DNA from: Paraflavitalea sp966211765
Lineage (GTDB): Bacteria; Bacteroidota; Bacteroidia; Chitinophagales; Chitinophagaceae
DNA: 64,000 nt
Direction of reading: 5' to 3'
Assembly (NCBI GenBank): GCA_966211765.1
Contig: CBIHOV010000041.1
Location: 12,742 to 76,741, forward strand
Made by a program: the position numbers and the translations under genes. The notes below the pieces were generated by a model. The model had not been told where the DNA came from, did no database searches, and saw nothing but the letters and a program-made list of their open reading frames with translations. Shown here in pieces: positions 51,777-60,008 of the stretch (the stretch's first letter is position 1; the number at the start of each line of letters is the position of its first letter).

Positions 51777-52730
51777 TCAGGGATTGGCCCGGGGCTTATT
51801 CCTTATTTTGAGCCATTGCTGCCGGGTGAAGTACAACAACAGCACCCAGGCAAAGAGGGTAGCGAAGAGGTTGGTATGATCGGGACTGTGGTTGATGGAC
51901 ATCATATCATTCAGCTGACTGTTGTAATATACCTGCAGCGGGGCGCCGGGCTTTAATATCCTGTAATCTTCTTCTTCAATAGGGATCACCCTTTCCTGTT
52001 TGCCATGCTGTACCGTGGCCTCATAGGTATAGAACCAGTTGCTGCGCCGGGATGTGTTGCGGCGATAGGTGCTCAATACCTGCACGGTTTCTTCATGTGC
52101 GCCCGACTTTAGCTGGTTGTAATAGCGGTAGTATTGCCAGGTATTGTAGCTGAGGTAAGCAACGCCTGCCAGCAACAGCGCAATAAAAACAATCCTTCCG
52201 GCTGTACGTACGATCGTCGATCCGGTAAGGGTGGCCAGCAGGCCCGACAGCAGCAGTACGAAGATGGAACTGAGGAGCACAAGAGCCACCAGCCATTTCC
52301 TTCCATCATTCCAAAAACTGATGATGGTAAACTTCACCAGCTTCGACTGGTTGCTATTGTCTTTGAAAGCGCTGTAGGTGCGCGGCTGGCGGAAAACATC
52401 CGTGCCGGGGTGATAAAATAAAACGATCCGGTCGCCGGAGCTAAGCCAGCTTGTATCCTGTTGATAGCGGAGGGTGTATGGTTTATTATTGTAGGTAAAC
52501 CGGAGGTAAGCGATATTGCCGAAGGGGTCCTTCCAGGACCGGTATTCCCGGCTCACATCATCGGTTCTTACGGTTACCCGCTGGCCTTTGGTACTGATAA
52601 GTTGATATTGTTGCTGGTCCAGGTATTGCTCCCGGCATTGCCAGGCAAGCAGGCCAATGATGGCGGTTATCACCAGCATGACGATAAAGCCTGCCACAGC
52701 GCCCAACCGTTTTAGAAAAGACCGAACCAT
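51777..52730 (-). CDS. DUF3592-like membrane protein
   Basis: 317 residues with four transmembrane segments (about 9-30, 145-168, 173-197, 289-305). Two extracytoplasmic beta-rich modules of DUF3592 kind follow TM1 and TM3: YLRFTYNNKPYTLRYQQDTSWLSSGDRIVLFYHPG, and FYTYEATVQHGKQERVIPIEEEDYRILKPGAPLQVYYN, each with the pattern V.Y.P/N..... after a GD/PG turn. Role unknown. Isolated gene; a heptad repeat lies upstream. Confidence 0.8.
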   Translation of the reverse strand: MVRSFLKRLGAVAGFIVMLVITAIIGLLAWQCREQYLDQQQYQLISTKGQRVTVRTDDVSREYRSWKDPFGNIAYLRFTYNNKPYTLRYQQDTSWLSSGDRIVLFYHPGTDVFRQPRTYSAFKDNSNQSKLVKFTIISFWNDGRKWLVALVLLSSIFVLLLSGLLATLTGSTIVRTAGRIVFIALLLAGVAYLSYNTWQYYRYYNQLKSGAHEETVQVLSTYRRNTSRRSNWFYTYEATVQHGKQERVIPIEEEDYRILKPGAPLQVYYNSQLNDMMSINHSPDHTNLFATLFAWVLLLYFTRQQWLKIRNKPRANP

Positions 52731-52786
52731 GCTACGAAGATGCAGCTAATACAGGATGGATAATATCACTCAAATGAGGGAGGAAA

Positions 52787-52880
52787 ACAGCTGTGAGCTG
52801 CAAGTCGTTAGCTTCGGGGCACGAATTGTTAGCTTTTGCCGGATGGCAACGATGTATAGGCTCGAAGCTCAAAGCTCGTA
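52787..52880. repeat. Degenerate heptad repeats (AGCTG/TTAGC and GCTCGTA types)
   Basis: acagctg, tgagctg, caagtcg, ttagctt in phase (52787-52814), then gctcgaa, gctcaaa, gctcgta (52860-52880) in phase. They occupy the gap between two minus-strand genes, ending 3 bp from the stop of the 209-aa gene. Confidence 0.6.
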
Positions 52881-52882
52881 GC

Positions 52883-53512
52883 TTATTTCAGCACATCAAA
52901 GTCTACAACCCGGCGCAGGTATTTTTTATCCTGGATCACCCAGGTATATTCATTGCCTTTGTAGGCTGTATTCAACAGGTAGATATAAAAAGAACGTCCG
53001 TCGGTGGATACGAACACGCCATTGCGGGTTTTGGAACTGCCGTCCTTATCCTGGTAGAAAAAGCTGGGTTCATACAGGTCAAAATAAGCAGTAGGGGGAA
53101 TGACTACCGTATCCTTGCCCATCATTACCGTAATGGATTCGATGGTCACGCGGGGCATTTCTCCATAGTTGCCATAATAGGGTTTGCCATCCACTTTTAC
53201 CACATGCTTTTCTTCCAGCATGATCTTGTGTTTCCCTGGGTCAAATACGCCGGTCTTGATGGTCACTTGTATCTGGTCATTCGACCAGGTCATATAATTA
53301 CTGCCGTATGCTTTGACGGGAACCGATTTCAGGGGCAATTTGGTAATGCTTTCGTCTATGCCGGCCATGAGAAAAGAAGCCAGGTCGGCCCGGATATCCT
53401 TTTGCGACACTTTCACAAAATTGTCTTTCTTGTTGCGGAAGTCGCGAAACTCATCATCCTGTGCCAGGGCAAGGGTGCTGCAAAGGAGTAATATCGGGAG
53501 TATGATACGCAT
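52883..53512 (-). CDS. Exported protein of unknown function, 209 aa
   Basis: Signal peptide MRIILPILLLCSTLALAQ, then a mostly beta-strand body (IQVTIKTGVFDPGKHKIMLEEKHVVKVDGKPYYGNYGEMPRVTIESITVMMG; GRSFYIYLLNTAYKGNEYTWVIQDKKYLRRVVDFDVLK). The ending resembles proteins that report their value through a single beta-sandwich. No family recognised. Single-gene unit bounded by heptad repeat arrays on both sides. Confidence 0.78.
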   Translation of the reverse strand: MRIILPILLLCSTLALAQDDEFRDFRNKKDNFVKVSQKDIRADLASFLMAGIDESITKLPLKSVPVKAYGSNYMTWSNDQIQVTIKTGVFDPGKHKIMLEEKHVVKVDGKPYYGNYGEMPRVTIESITVMMGKDTVVIPPTAYFDLYEPSFFYQDKDGSSKTRNGVFVSTDGRSFYIYLLNTAYKGNEYTWVIQDKKYLRRVVDFDVLK

Positions 53513-53636
53513 AGTCAGGAATTTGGATGAAACACGAATTTAATACGTGATCATCATACCAGCAAGATGCGTGTTATTGTGTGGTTTTGCAAGGAAATTG
53601 TGTTAAAAAAAGCATTAGATGTCTCTAAAGAGTGAA

Positions 53637-53715
53637 AGCTACGAGCCGCGAGCTGCGAGCTACGAGCGATCGTTGTGGTTTTGGCTCGCAGCTCGTTGCT
53701 CATAGCTCGTAGCTA
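53637..53715. repeat. Heptad array with inverted halves (AGCTACG / GCTCGTA)
   Basis: Five in-phase units (agctacg, agccgcg, agctgcg, agctacg, agcgatc; 53637-53671) and, after 12 bp, four units on the opposite sense (gctcgca, gctcgtt, gctcata, gctcgta; 53684-53711). The halves are inverted copies and can form a long imperfect hairpin just downstream of the sialidase stop codon, possibly serving as its transcript end. Confidence 0.75.
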
Positions 53716-53722
53716 TGTTTTC

Positions 53723-54976
53723 CTACGGTTCCGTAGCTCCATTCAATATCCAGGGCAGGTTGAACTTGTGGAATTCAATGGAGCGGTGGCTGGTAGCATT
53801 GTTGCTCACATCTTCATTGATCTCAATGAGCGCGCCCACGGCATAGTCGGCTGTCTTGGCCATGCTGGAATAACCGCCTTTGCCCTGGTCGCAGGTTTCT
53901 TCATCCGTCAGCCAGTCATGGGTCCTCCGGCTGATGGGCCAGGTAAGGCCTTCATCATAACTGATGCGGATACGCATCTTGCACCTTCTTTCCGTGCTGG
54001 CAGGGTTGAGGAAGAAGATACGGCTGGGCTCGCCCGTATACCGCAGTACCGAGCCTTCGCATTTGGGATCCAGCAGTACATCGTGTGGTGCAAAAGCGCT
54101 GAAGCCGTTCTCAATACTGCCTTTGGAGATCCAGCGTCTTTTGGCTGTCTCAAATTGCGCCGTGCCGGGCCGGTCATTGCGCATGAGGGTGCCATCCATC
54201 AGCTCAATGATAGTAGGTTCGCCCGATCCGCTGGGCACCAGCTGGTAATGCCAGGTGGCGCCATGGTCATCACTGTAAATGTTTCTCCGGTTGGCGGGAA
54301 TGATGAGCCTGCCGGCGTGCGCATTGCTGGTCTGCAGTCCCACACCCGGACCCATCGCATCCCAGGCAAAGCCGGGCGGCAGCAGGGAGCTCGTCTTGTC
54401 GACCGGAGTAGCCCAGGTAATGCCATCGTCGTCGCTCCAGGAAACATACACTTTGCGTTCGCCCCAGGTGTCGATGGGATCATAGCCGTCCGTGCCGCCC
54501 TGGTTGGTGGTGCCGGAGTTCCAGGACATCCAGAGCCAAATCCGACCGGTGTTGCGGTCTACCACAGCCGTGGGATTGCCCCAGGTGCCGGGGCCTACGC
54601 CCACTACTTCTCCCAGGGCGCTCCAGGTGCTGCCATTGTTGGTAGAGCGCTTGAATACCAGGTTGATATTACCATAATCCTTGTTGTCGGCCATGCGGCC
54701 TTCTGCAAAAGCGATCAGTGTGCCGCTGTTGGCCCGCACGATCGAAGGGATACGGTAAGAGTGATAACCTTCCGAGCCGCCGTTAAACAATACCATAGTG
54801 TTGTGGTAGGGGGCTGCGGCAGCGGCTGCATTGGTAGCCAACTCTTCATCCGAAGCGGCAGCAACGACTGGTTCTGTGGGAGCGATTGACCGTTTACAGG
54901 AAGTGCCGGCCATTAATAAAAAGAGGAGAAAGGCGAAGTAAGCCCTCGCAGGGATTTGCATCTTTTTCATAGACAA
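53723..54976 (-). CDS. Sialidase (exo-alpha-neuraminidase, GH33-like) lipoprotein
   Basis: 417 residues with lipobox MAGTSC (Cys27), so probably lipid-anchored. The sialidase fold is shown by the YRIP box (HSYRIPSIV, Arg75), the early Asp-rich FAEGRMADNKDYG, and several Asp-boxes: RSTNNGSTW, SWSDDDGITW, YSDDHGATW, ISYDEGLTW. A late EGSVLRY and KTADYAVGALIEINED supply the nucleophile region. It releases terminal sialic acid from host or environmental glycans. Its promoter carries the same palindrome as the GntR gene and the SusC gene, tying it to the downstream import system. Confidence 0.92.
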   Translation of the reverse strand: MSMKKMQIPARAYFAFLLFLLMAGTSCKRSIAPTEPVVAAASDEELATNAAAAAAPYHNTMVLFNGGSEGYHSYRIPSIVRANSGTLIAFAEGRMADNKDYGNINLVFKRSTNNGSTWSALGEVVGVGPGTWGNPTAVVDRNTGRIWLWMSWNSGTTNQGGTDGYDPIDTWGERKVYVSWSDDDGITWATPVDKTSSLLPPGFAWDAMGPGVGLQTSNAHAGRLIIPANRRNIYSDDHGATWHYQLVPSGSGEPTIIELMDGTLMRNDRPGTAQFETAKRRWISKGSIENGFSAFAPHDVLLDPKCEGSVLRYTGEPSRIFFLNPASTERRCKMRIRISYDEGLTWPISRRTHDWLTDEETCDQGKGGYSSMAKTADYAVGALIEINEDVSNNATSHRSIEFHKFNLPWILNGATEP

Positions 54977-55001
54977 GTTAGGTTAAGTGACTTTTATGTT
55001 G

Positions 55002-55024
55002 TTATGTAATACATAATAAATATA
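55002..55024 (-). promoter_or_regulatory. Sialidase promoter and operator palindrome
   Basis: The 15-bp perfect palindrome TTATGTA-A-TACATAA (55002-55016) lies directly downstream of a -7-like TATATTTA (55017-55024, minus), 26 bp before the start codon. The GT-N3-AC core agrees with operators of FadR/FCD-type GntR regulators. Confidence 0.7.
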
Positions 55025-55426
55025 ATGGTTCTCGCTGGGAATTCAAAAAGAATAGCGGGTGCCTATGTCCGGAAGCCATGTGGAAGTCACACGGAAGCCT
55101 ACCAAAAGCCGGGCGGGATACTCTGAGAAGCCACCGGATACATACCCGGGACTCTATAGGAACATACTAAGCTGTAGTGAATACCTGGTGAATACCCAGT
55201 GAATACCTGGTGGCTTTTTAGTGAACTAAGTACGTTGTGGAGGAGATATCCAACCGGAATAGCGGAGGGAGTCTGGAGAAGCTGCCAACATGGCCGGGAT
55301 ATCCTCAGAAATAGCCCATGTAATTGCACTGCGCCCGTCTAAAATAGGCCATCTACAGAGAGGGCCAGTGCAATTCGGAGTCGATGTGTAGGCCATGTGC
55401 AGGCAATATACAGGCCATTATGGCAT
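55025..55426. repeat. Gene-free repeat-bearing region
   Basis: No gene is seen. It holds an 11-bp direct repeat three times (GTGAATACCTG, GTGAATACCCA, GTGAATACCTG at 55177-55209) and an inverted repeat AATTGCACTG/CAGTGCAATT at 55322-55331 and 55366-55375. The sequence looks like untranslated filler between two divergently used promoters/terminators. Confidence 0.5.
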
Positions 55427-55448
55427 AAAAAAGGCGGGAATTCCCGCC
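55427..55448 (-). terminator. Intrinsic terminator of the FCD-type GntR gene
   Basis: A 16-bp perfect palindrome GGCGGGAATTCCCGCC followed on the minus strand by six T, 114 bp after the regulator stop. Confidence 0.8.
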
Positions 55449-55487
55449 GCTGTATACAATGCCAAAGTGATTTTTCCTGCATGCAAT

Positions 55488-55556
55488 GCTAAACCTAAAG
55501 GTTAAAGCTAACTCCTGTATTCCAATTCTGTATTCTGTCTTCTGAATTCTATATTC
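55488..55556. repeat. Heptad array changing from CTAAAG/GCTAAC to TGTATTC type
   Basis: gctaaac, ctaaagg, ttaaagc, taactcc, tgtattc (in phase), one 6-mer, then tgtattc, tgtcttc, tgaattc, tatattc. It ends 5 bp from the stop of the regulator gene and shows a change of core sequence with phase kept. Confidence 0.75.
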
Positions 55557-55561
55557 TCTCC

Positions 55562-56257
55562 CTACAAATGCTCCAGGTGGGGCAGCAGGTGCTGGCGCAT
55601 GGCATTGGGGAAAGCTTCGGGTTTATCGCCATGGAGGATCTTGACCAGGTCGGCATGGGTGACCGAGCCTACGGAGGTATGTTCCAGTTTGGACTCGTAT
55701 TCTACCACATATTCAAATACCGGCATCAGGATCGTCTGAAAACGCTTTAGCGTCTCATTCCCGGCCATTTCGTAGAGGGTGGAGTGAAAGTCTACTTCGC
55801 AGCGAACGCGCTCAATGGCGGTGCTCGCACGGCGCTCACGCTCCACGATGGCGTCGAGTTGCTGTAGTTGCTCCTTGGTCTTGCGGCGGAAGAGCAGGTC
55901 GCCGAGACCTATTTCCAGCACGATACGCAGTTCGAAGAGCTCTTTGCGCACGTTTATATCCAGCATGTTGGGGTGCAGTATACGTTCCAGCCCCTTCATC
56001 ACATCGGGCTGGGTGAGGATCATGCCGCGCTTTTTCCTGGACTCGATCATGCCCAGCATACGCAACCGGCTCAAAGCCTCCCGTACTACATTCCGGCTCA
56101 CCCCCAGGGCTTCGGCAATCTCCATTTCCTTGGGAATGGGATCGCCCGGCCGGATGGACCGGTTGATGATGTAATCACGCAATTGGGTCTCCACCTGGTC
56201 GGCCATGGTGAGGGAGGCTATAGGCTTCAGTTTAAATAGTTCCTGATCCATTTTCAT
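55562..56257 (-). CDS. FadR-type (FCD domain) GntR transcriptional regulator
   Basis: 231 residues from Met at 56257. The N-terminal winged helix (LRDYIINRSIRPGDPIPKEMEIAEALGVSRNVVREALSRLRMLGMIESRKKRGMIL) is GntR type. The C-terminal all-helical FCD domain (LFELRIVLEIGLGDLLF, RCEVDFHSTLYEMAGNETL, VTHADLVKILHGDKPEAFPNAMRQHLLPHL) has the metal-coordinating Asp/His set. An upstream ATG at 56350 is rejected because a TACATTTG promoter lies at 56263-56270; transcription would start near 56257, perhaps leaderless. The regulator has its own operator-like palindrome and probably controls the adjacent sialidase and SusCD genes in response to sialic acid or a catabolite. Confidence 0.92.
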   Translation of the reverse strand: MKMDQELFKLKPIASLTMADQVETQLRDYIINRSIRPGDPIPKEMEIAEALGVSRNVVREALSRLRMLGMIESRKKRGMILTQPDVMKGLERILHPNMLDINVRKELFELRIVLEIGLGDLLFRRKTKEQLQQLDAIVERERRASTAIERVRCEVDFHSTLYEMAGNETLKRFQTILMPVFEYVVEYESKLEHTSVGSVTHADLVKILHGDKPEAFPNAMRQHLLPHLEHL

Positions 56258-56262
56258 AACAG

Positions 56263-56297
56263 CAAATGTAGTAAAGAGTGTTGATATGTAATACTTA
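56263..56297 (-). promoter_or_regulatory. Promoter and autoregulatory operator of the FCD-type regulator
   Basis: -7 element TACATTTG (56263-56270, minus, exact consensus) preceded by the palindrome TATGTA-A-TACTTA (56285-56297, one mismatch). The operator overlaps the -33 zone, a classic place for autorepression. Confidence 0.65.
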
Positions 56298-56425
56298 ATG
56301 AGTCGTTTTGTTGGCCTCCCGGCCCATCGTGTGGCAAACGCACCATTCACGAATTTTCCCTTATTTCCACCGTAATCATCTATCTATCAGGTCTATGTCG
56401 CCATATTAAATTTTTACCCAAAAAC

Positions 56426-56471
56426 TTGGTCAAAAACAGGAGTTCCCTATATTTGTGATATGTAGTACATA
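56426..56471 (+). promoter_or_regulatory. SusC promoter with operator palindrome at the start site
   Basis: TTG at 56426, a 19-nt spacer, and TATATTTG (56448-56455) make a textbook Bacteroidota promoter. The perfect palindrome TATGTA-G-TACATA (56459-56471) covers the expected transcription start, 33 bp upstream of the ATG. Confidence 0.75.
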
Positions 56472-56503
56472 ATAATCTACTAACAAGCTAACGCAAGCCA
56501 TTT

Positions 56504-59500
56504 ATGAAAAAACTGATCTCCTGCCTCACACTGGGCTGCTGGTTATTGCTCTCTTTATATGCCACCGCCCAGGATACTGAACTGACTGTGACGGGAACCG
56601 TTACCAGGGCAGCCTCCTCCGAAAAATTGTCCAACGTTACTGTCTCCCTTAAAGGTACATCCCGGGCTACAGCAACCGATGCCAACGGACAATATTCCTT
56701 AAAAGTAAATGATCCGAAGGGCATATTGGTGTTTACCTACGTGGGCCTTGGGGAAAAGGAAACCGCCATCAACGGCCGCAGCCGGATCGATGTAGGACTG
56801 GAGCCTGCCAATACCACCCTCACGGATATCGTGGTGGTAGGATATGCGCAGCAATCCAGGACCAAGATCACCGCTGCCGTATCCAAACTCAACCCGGAAG
56901 AGTTGAAAAATACCTCCAACCCCAATCCCGTGCAGGCTATGCAGGGAAAGATAGCGGGGGTATCCATCCCAATTGGTACCGGTCAGCCAGGCGCCGGGGC
57001 TCCCAATATTATTATCCGTGGCGGTACCAAGCTTAATACCTATGGCTCGGGCCTGGGCAACAGCAACGGTAATCCCCTGGGCGCTTCTGAAGGCACCAGT
57101 CCGCTGGTGATCATCGATGGCGTATTCAGATCGCTCAATGATATCAACCCCGATAATATAGAGTCGCTGCAGGTAATGAAGGATGCGGCTTCTACCGCGC
57201 CTTATGGGGCCCAGGGCGCCAATGGGGTTATAGTGGTGAAAACAAAAGGTGGTAAGTTCAACAGCAAGATGGGCCTCACGGTCAACCACCGCACCACCTG
57301 GGAAACGCCCGCACGTGATTATGAATACCTCAATGCCGATCAATACCTGCCACTGGCGCGAACTACGGTAAAAAATACCTTTGATGGCCTCGATAAAAAC
57401 AACCTGCTCAACAACGGTGGCTTTTCTGCCGGTACAAGAGTATACACGGCCAAAGGGCAGTATGGCAATAGCATCAACCTCACGGCGCTGTACGATAATA
57501 TAGTAGCGATTGAAGGGCAAGCTTATGTAGACAACCTGCTGGCCCATGGTTATAAGACGATGGATGATCCCATTAACCCCGGCACCAAACTGCTCTATGC
57601 CGATAACCATTACCAGGATATGATATGGGTAACGGGGCTTACGAATAATACCAATGTATCGATCGATGGGGGCAGTGAGAAAGCCAGCTATAATCTGAAC
57701 GCCGGTTATACCGACCAGGCCGGTAGTTTTGTAGGCACCCGCTACAAGCGTTATGATGTGTTGGGCAATTTCAGTTTCAAAGCGTCGGAGAATTTCCGGA
57801 TCGATGCCATGATCAATTACCAGAATGTGTTGCCCAACTTTATTGATGCTTACCAGAATGAACTGGTGCGGGGTACGCGCATCACACCGCTGATCCGTAT
57901 CTATAAAGATGACGGCAATCCTACACCAGGTGAATTATACACGGTGCGCAATCGCTTCCATACCCTGAAGTATGATGATTTCCGTGTGAATACAGAGCGA
58001 CTGATCAGCAGGGTAGCCGGTGACCTCACCATTATCAAAGGGCTGCACTGGAAACCCGCTTTCTCCTATGGGATGCAGGACTACCGGGAATTGTTCATGC
58101 GCAAGGCCACGCCTTCCAATGAAATACAACCTGGTACGCAAAGACAAAAAAACGAGTACACTGATAATATGCGTGACCTGATGACTGATCAGATCCTGCA
58201 ATATGATTTCAATATCGGTGGGGATCACCAGTTCATGGTGCTGGGTGGGTTTAACTTCCGCAAGGTGACCAACAGCATTATCAGCATTGGTTCACAAAGG
58301 GCCAATAACGATTATATCTATACCATTGTAGAACCCGCTACTTCAGTGATCAATGGGGTGGTTACTTCCAACGTTACCAATTTTGCCACCACGCTGAAGG
58401 AACAACGTTCTGCCAGCTTCTTTGGCCAGTTCTCTTACGATTACAAAAATAAATATTTGCTGGCTGGTTCACTGCGCTATGATGGATTTTCCAACTTTGC
58501 ACCGGGCAACCGCTATGCTACTTTCCCCTCTATCTCTGCGGGCTGGAATGTGCACAAAGAGAATTTCTGGAAAGTGAAACCAGTGAGCTCCCTGAAACTG
58601 CGCGCCAGCTGGGGCGGCAGTGGATTGAGCGGCCTTGATCCAACAGACACTTATGGTGGCTATAGCGCTACCCAGTATGCGCTGGGTTCGGGTATTCTCC
58701 GTACCAACCTTTCCAATCCTACGCTGGTTTGGGAAAGCACGGAAACGACCGACCTGGCCCTTGATGCCGGCTTCCTCCAGGACCGGTTTACTTTCTCTAT
58801 AGATTTTTATAATAAACTCACTAAAAACAGGCTGGCTTCCAAACCCCTGCCTTCCGAAGCACCTTTCCCTTCTATTACCTATAACAATGGCGTATTGCAG
58901 AACAAAGGGGTAGAAATAGAATTGGGTGGTACGGTGATCCGTAGCAGGTCATTTACCTGGAGAACCAGTTTCTCTTTTGCATACAACAAAACCACGGTGA
59001 AGGAACTGCCGGGCAATGGCCGGGCTAAGAACCGTCAGGGGGGTGATTTGGTATACGATCCTGTTTCCAAGACAAACATTGAAGCCGGCGGCTTTGCCGA
59101 AGGCGAACGTCCTTATGGTATGTGGGCTTACAAGGTGCTCGGTGTATTTGCTACCGAAGCGGAGGCCGCTGCCTGGAATGCAACTACCAAAGATAACCTG
59201 GCTTCACCCTCTGGTATTGCCGTTAAGAAACATGCCGGTGATTTCAACTTTGCCGATATCAATGCGGATGGGGTAATTGATAGCAAAGACCAGGTGTTTA
59301 TGGGTTACCGTACACCCGATAAGATTGGCGGTATGCAGAATACCTTCACCTATAAAGGTATTTCACTGCGCATCGCTGTTGACTATGCCCTCGGTCACCT
59401 CATCAGCAATGGTGCGCTGGCACGTTCACTGGGTACTGGCCGCGCCTTCAATGAAGGAGCGCCTGCTGAAGCCCTGGGTGCTGATATCTGGCAGAAAGAA

Positions 59501-59854
59501 GGGGATGCCGGTAAGAAATATGCCCGTTTCTCTTTTGCTGATTTTGATTTTGGTCAGCGCAATTATCTCCGTGGCGCTACACTGGGTATTAACCAGTCTT
59601 ATTCTTCCGATGTATCGGTCATGATCGAGAAAGGTGATTTCCTGGCTTTCCGCGAGATCGCGATCTCTTATGATGTGCCTAAAACATTGCTGAAGAAGAT
59701 ACGTGCTACCAATATGAATGTATTTGCCAGTGTGTTCAACCTTGGCTATATCACTAAATACAAAGGACTGAATCCTGAAAGCTATGCGGGTTTTGATCCC
59801 GGTGGTTATCCCAGGCCAAGACAGTTCTCATTGGGAGCGACGTTGAAATTCTAG
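56504..59854 (+). CDS. SusC/RagA-family TonB-linked outer-membrane protein
   Basis: 1116 residues. Signal peptide, carboxypeptidase-regulatory-like domain (VTGTVTRAASSEKLSNVTVSL, about 26-108), SusC plug (DIVVVGYAQQSRTKITAAVS, MQGKIAGVSIPIGTGQPGAGAP, VMKDAASTAPYGAQGANGVIVVKTKGG) and barrel ending in SLGATLKF. It pairs with the SusD-like gene downstream. The promoter shares an operator with the sialidase and the FCD regulator, so the cargo is probably sialylated glycan or its product. The TAG stop is embedded in the first unit of a heptad repeat array. Confidence 0.96.
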   Translation: MKKLISCLTLGCWLLLSLYATAQDTELTVTGTVTRAASSEKLSNVTVSLKGTSRATATDANGQYSLKVNDPKGILVFTYVGLGEKETAINGRSRIDVGLEPANTTLTDIVVVGYAQQSRTKITAAVSKLNPEELKNTSNPNPVQAMQGKIAGVSIPIGTGQPGAGAPNIIIRGGTKLNTYGSGLGNSNGNPLGASEGTSPLVIIDGVFRSLNDINPDNIESLQVMKDAASTAPYGAQGANGVIVVKTKGGKFNSKMGLTVNHRTTWETPARDYEYLNADQYLPLARTTVKNTFDGLDKNNLLNNGGFSAGTRVYTAKGQYGNSINLTALYDNIVAIEGQAYVDNLLAHGYKTMDDPINPGTKLLYADNHYQDMIWVTGLTNNTNVSIDGGSEKASYNLNAGYTDQAGSFVGTRYKRYDVLGNFSFKASENFRIDAMINYQNVLPNFIDAYQNELVRGTRITPLIRIYKDDGNPTPGELYTVRNRFHTLKYDDFRVNTERLISRVAGDLTIIKGLHWKPAFSYGMQDYRELFMRKATPSNEIQPGTQRQKNEYTDNMRDLMTDQILQYDFNIGGDHQFMVLGGFNFRKVTNSIISIGSQRANNDYIYTIVEPATSVINGVVTSNVTNFATTLKEQRSASFFGQFSYDYKNKYLLAGSLRYDGFSNFAPGNRYATFPSISAGWNVHKENFWKVKPVSSLKLRASWGGSGLSGLDPTDTYGGYSATQYALGSGILRTNLSNPTLVWESTETTDLALDAGFLQDRFTFSIDFYNKLTKNRLASKPLPSEAPFPSITYNNGVLQNKGVEIELGGTVIRSRSFTWRTSFSFAYNKTTVKELPGNGRAKNRQGGDLVYDPVSKTNIEAGGFAEGERPYGMWAYKVLGVFATEAEAAAWNATTKDNLASPSGIAVKKHAGDFNFADINADGVIDSKDQVFMGYRTPDKIGGMQNTFTYKGISLRIAVDYALGHLISNGALARSLGTGRAFNEGAPAEALGADIWQKEGDAGKKYARFSFADFDFGQRNYLRGATLGINQSYSSDVSVMIEKGDFLAFREIAISYDVPKTLLKKIRATNMNVFASVFNLGYITKYKGLNPESYAGFDPGGYPRPRQFSLGATLKF

Positions 59855-59976
59855 GAATTAGGTGTTAGGTATTAGGAGTTAGCTTTTAGGTATTAGCTAT
59901 TAGCAATACAGAATACCAAACACTCATGGCCACGAATTAATCGCTAAAGGCTAAAAGCTAACAGCTAAGGGCTAAA
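59849..59976. repeat. Two heptad arrays between SusC and SusD (TTAGGTA/AATACAG and GCTAAAG types)
   Basis: Ten in-phase units from the SusC stop onward (ttctagg, aattagg, tgttagg, tattagg, agttagc, ttttagg, tattagc, tattagc, aatacag, aatacca; 59849-59918). A second array follows: cgctaaa, ggctaaa, agctaac, agctaag, ggctaaa (59942-59976). The first begins within the stop codon and changes core from TTAGG to AATACAG in phase. Confidence 0.85.
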
Positions 59977-60008
59977 AGCATTATTCAAAACAGAAAACAT
60001 TGAGCTAT

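Noticed and set aside
53675..54889. 404-codon plus-strand frame opposite the sialidase
   Set aside because: It is fully antisense to a gene with clear Asp-boxes and lipobox; composition (Gly/Ala/Val-rich without domains) is that of a mirror frame in GC-rich coding DNA.
56258..56350. N-terminal extension of the FCD-type GntR regulator
   Set aside because: An exact TAnnTTTG promoter and an operator palindrome lie inside this stretch, so it is most likely untranscribed.
56699..57610. 303-codon minus-strand frame opposite SusC
   Set aside because: Mirror frame of the SusC plug region; no independent support.
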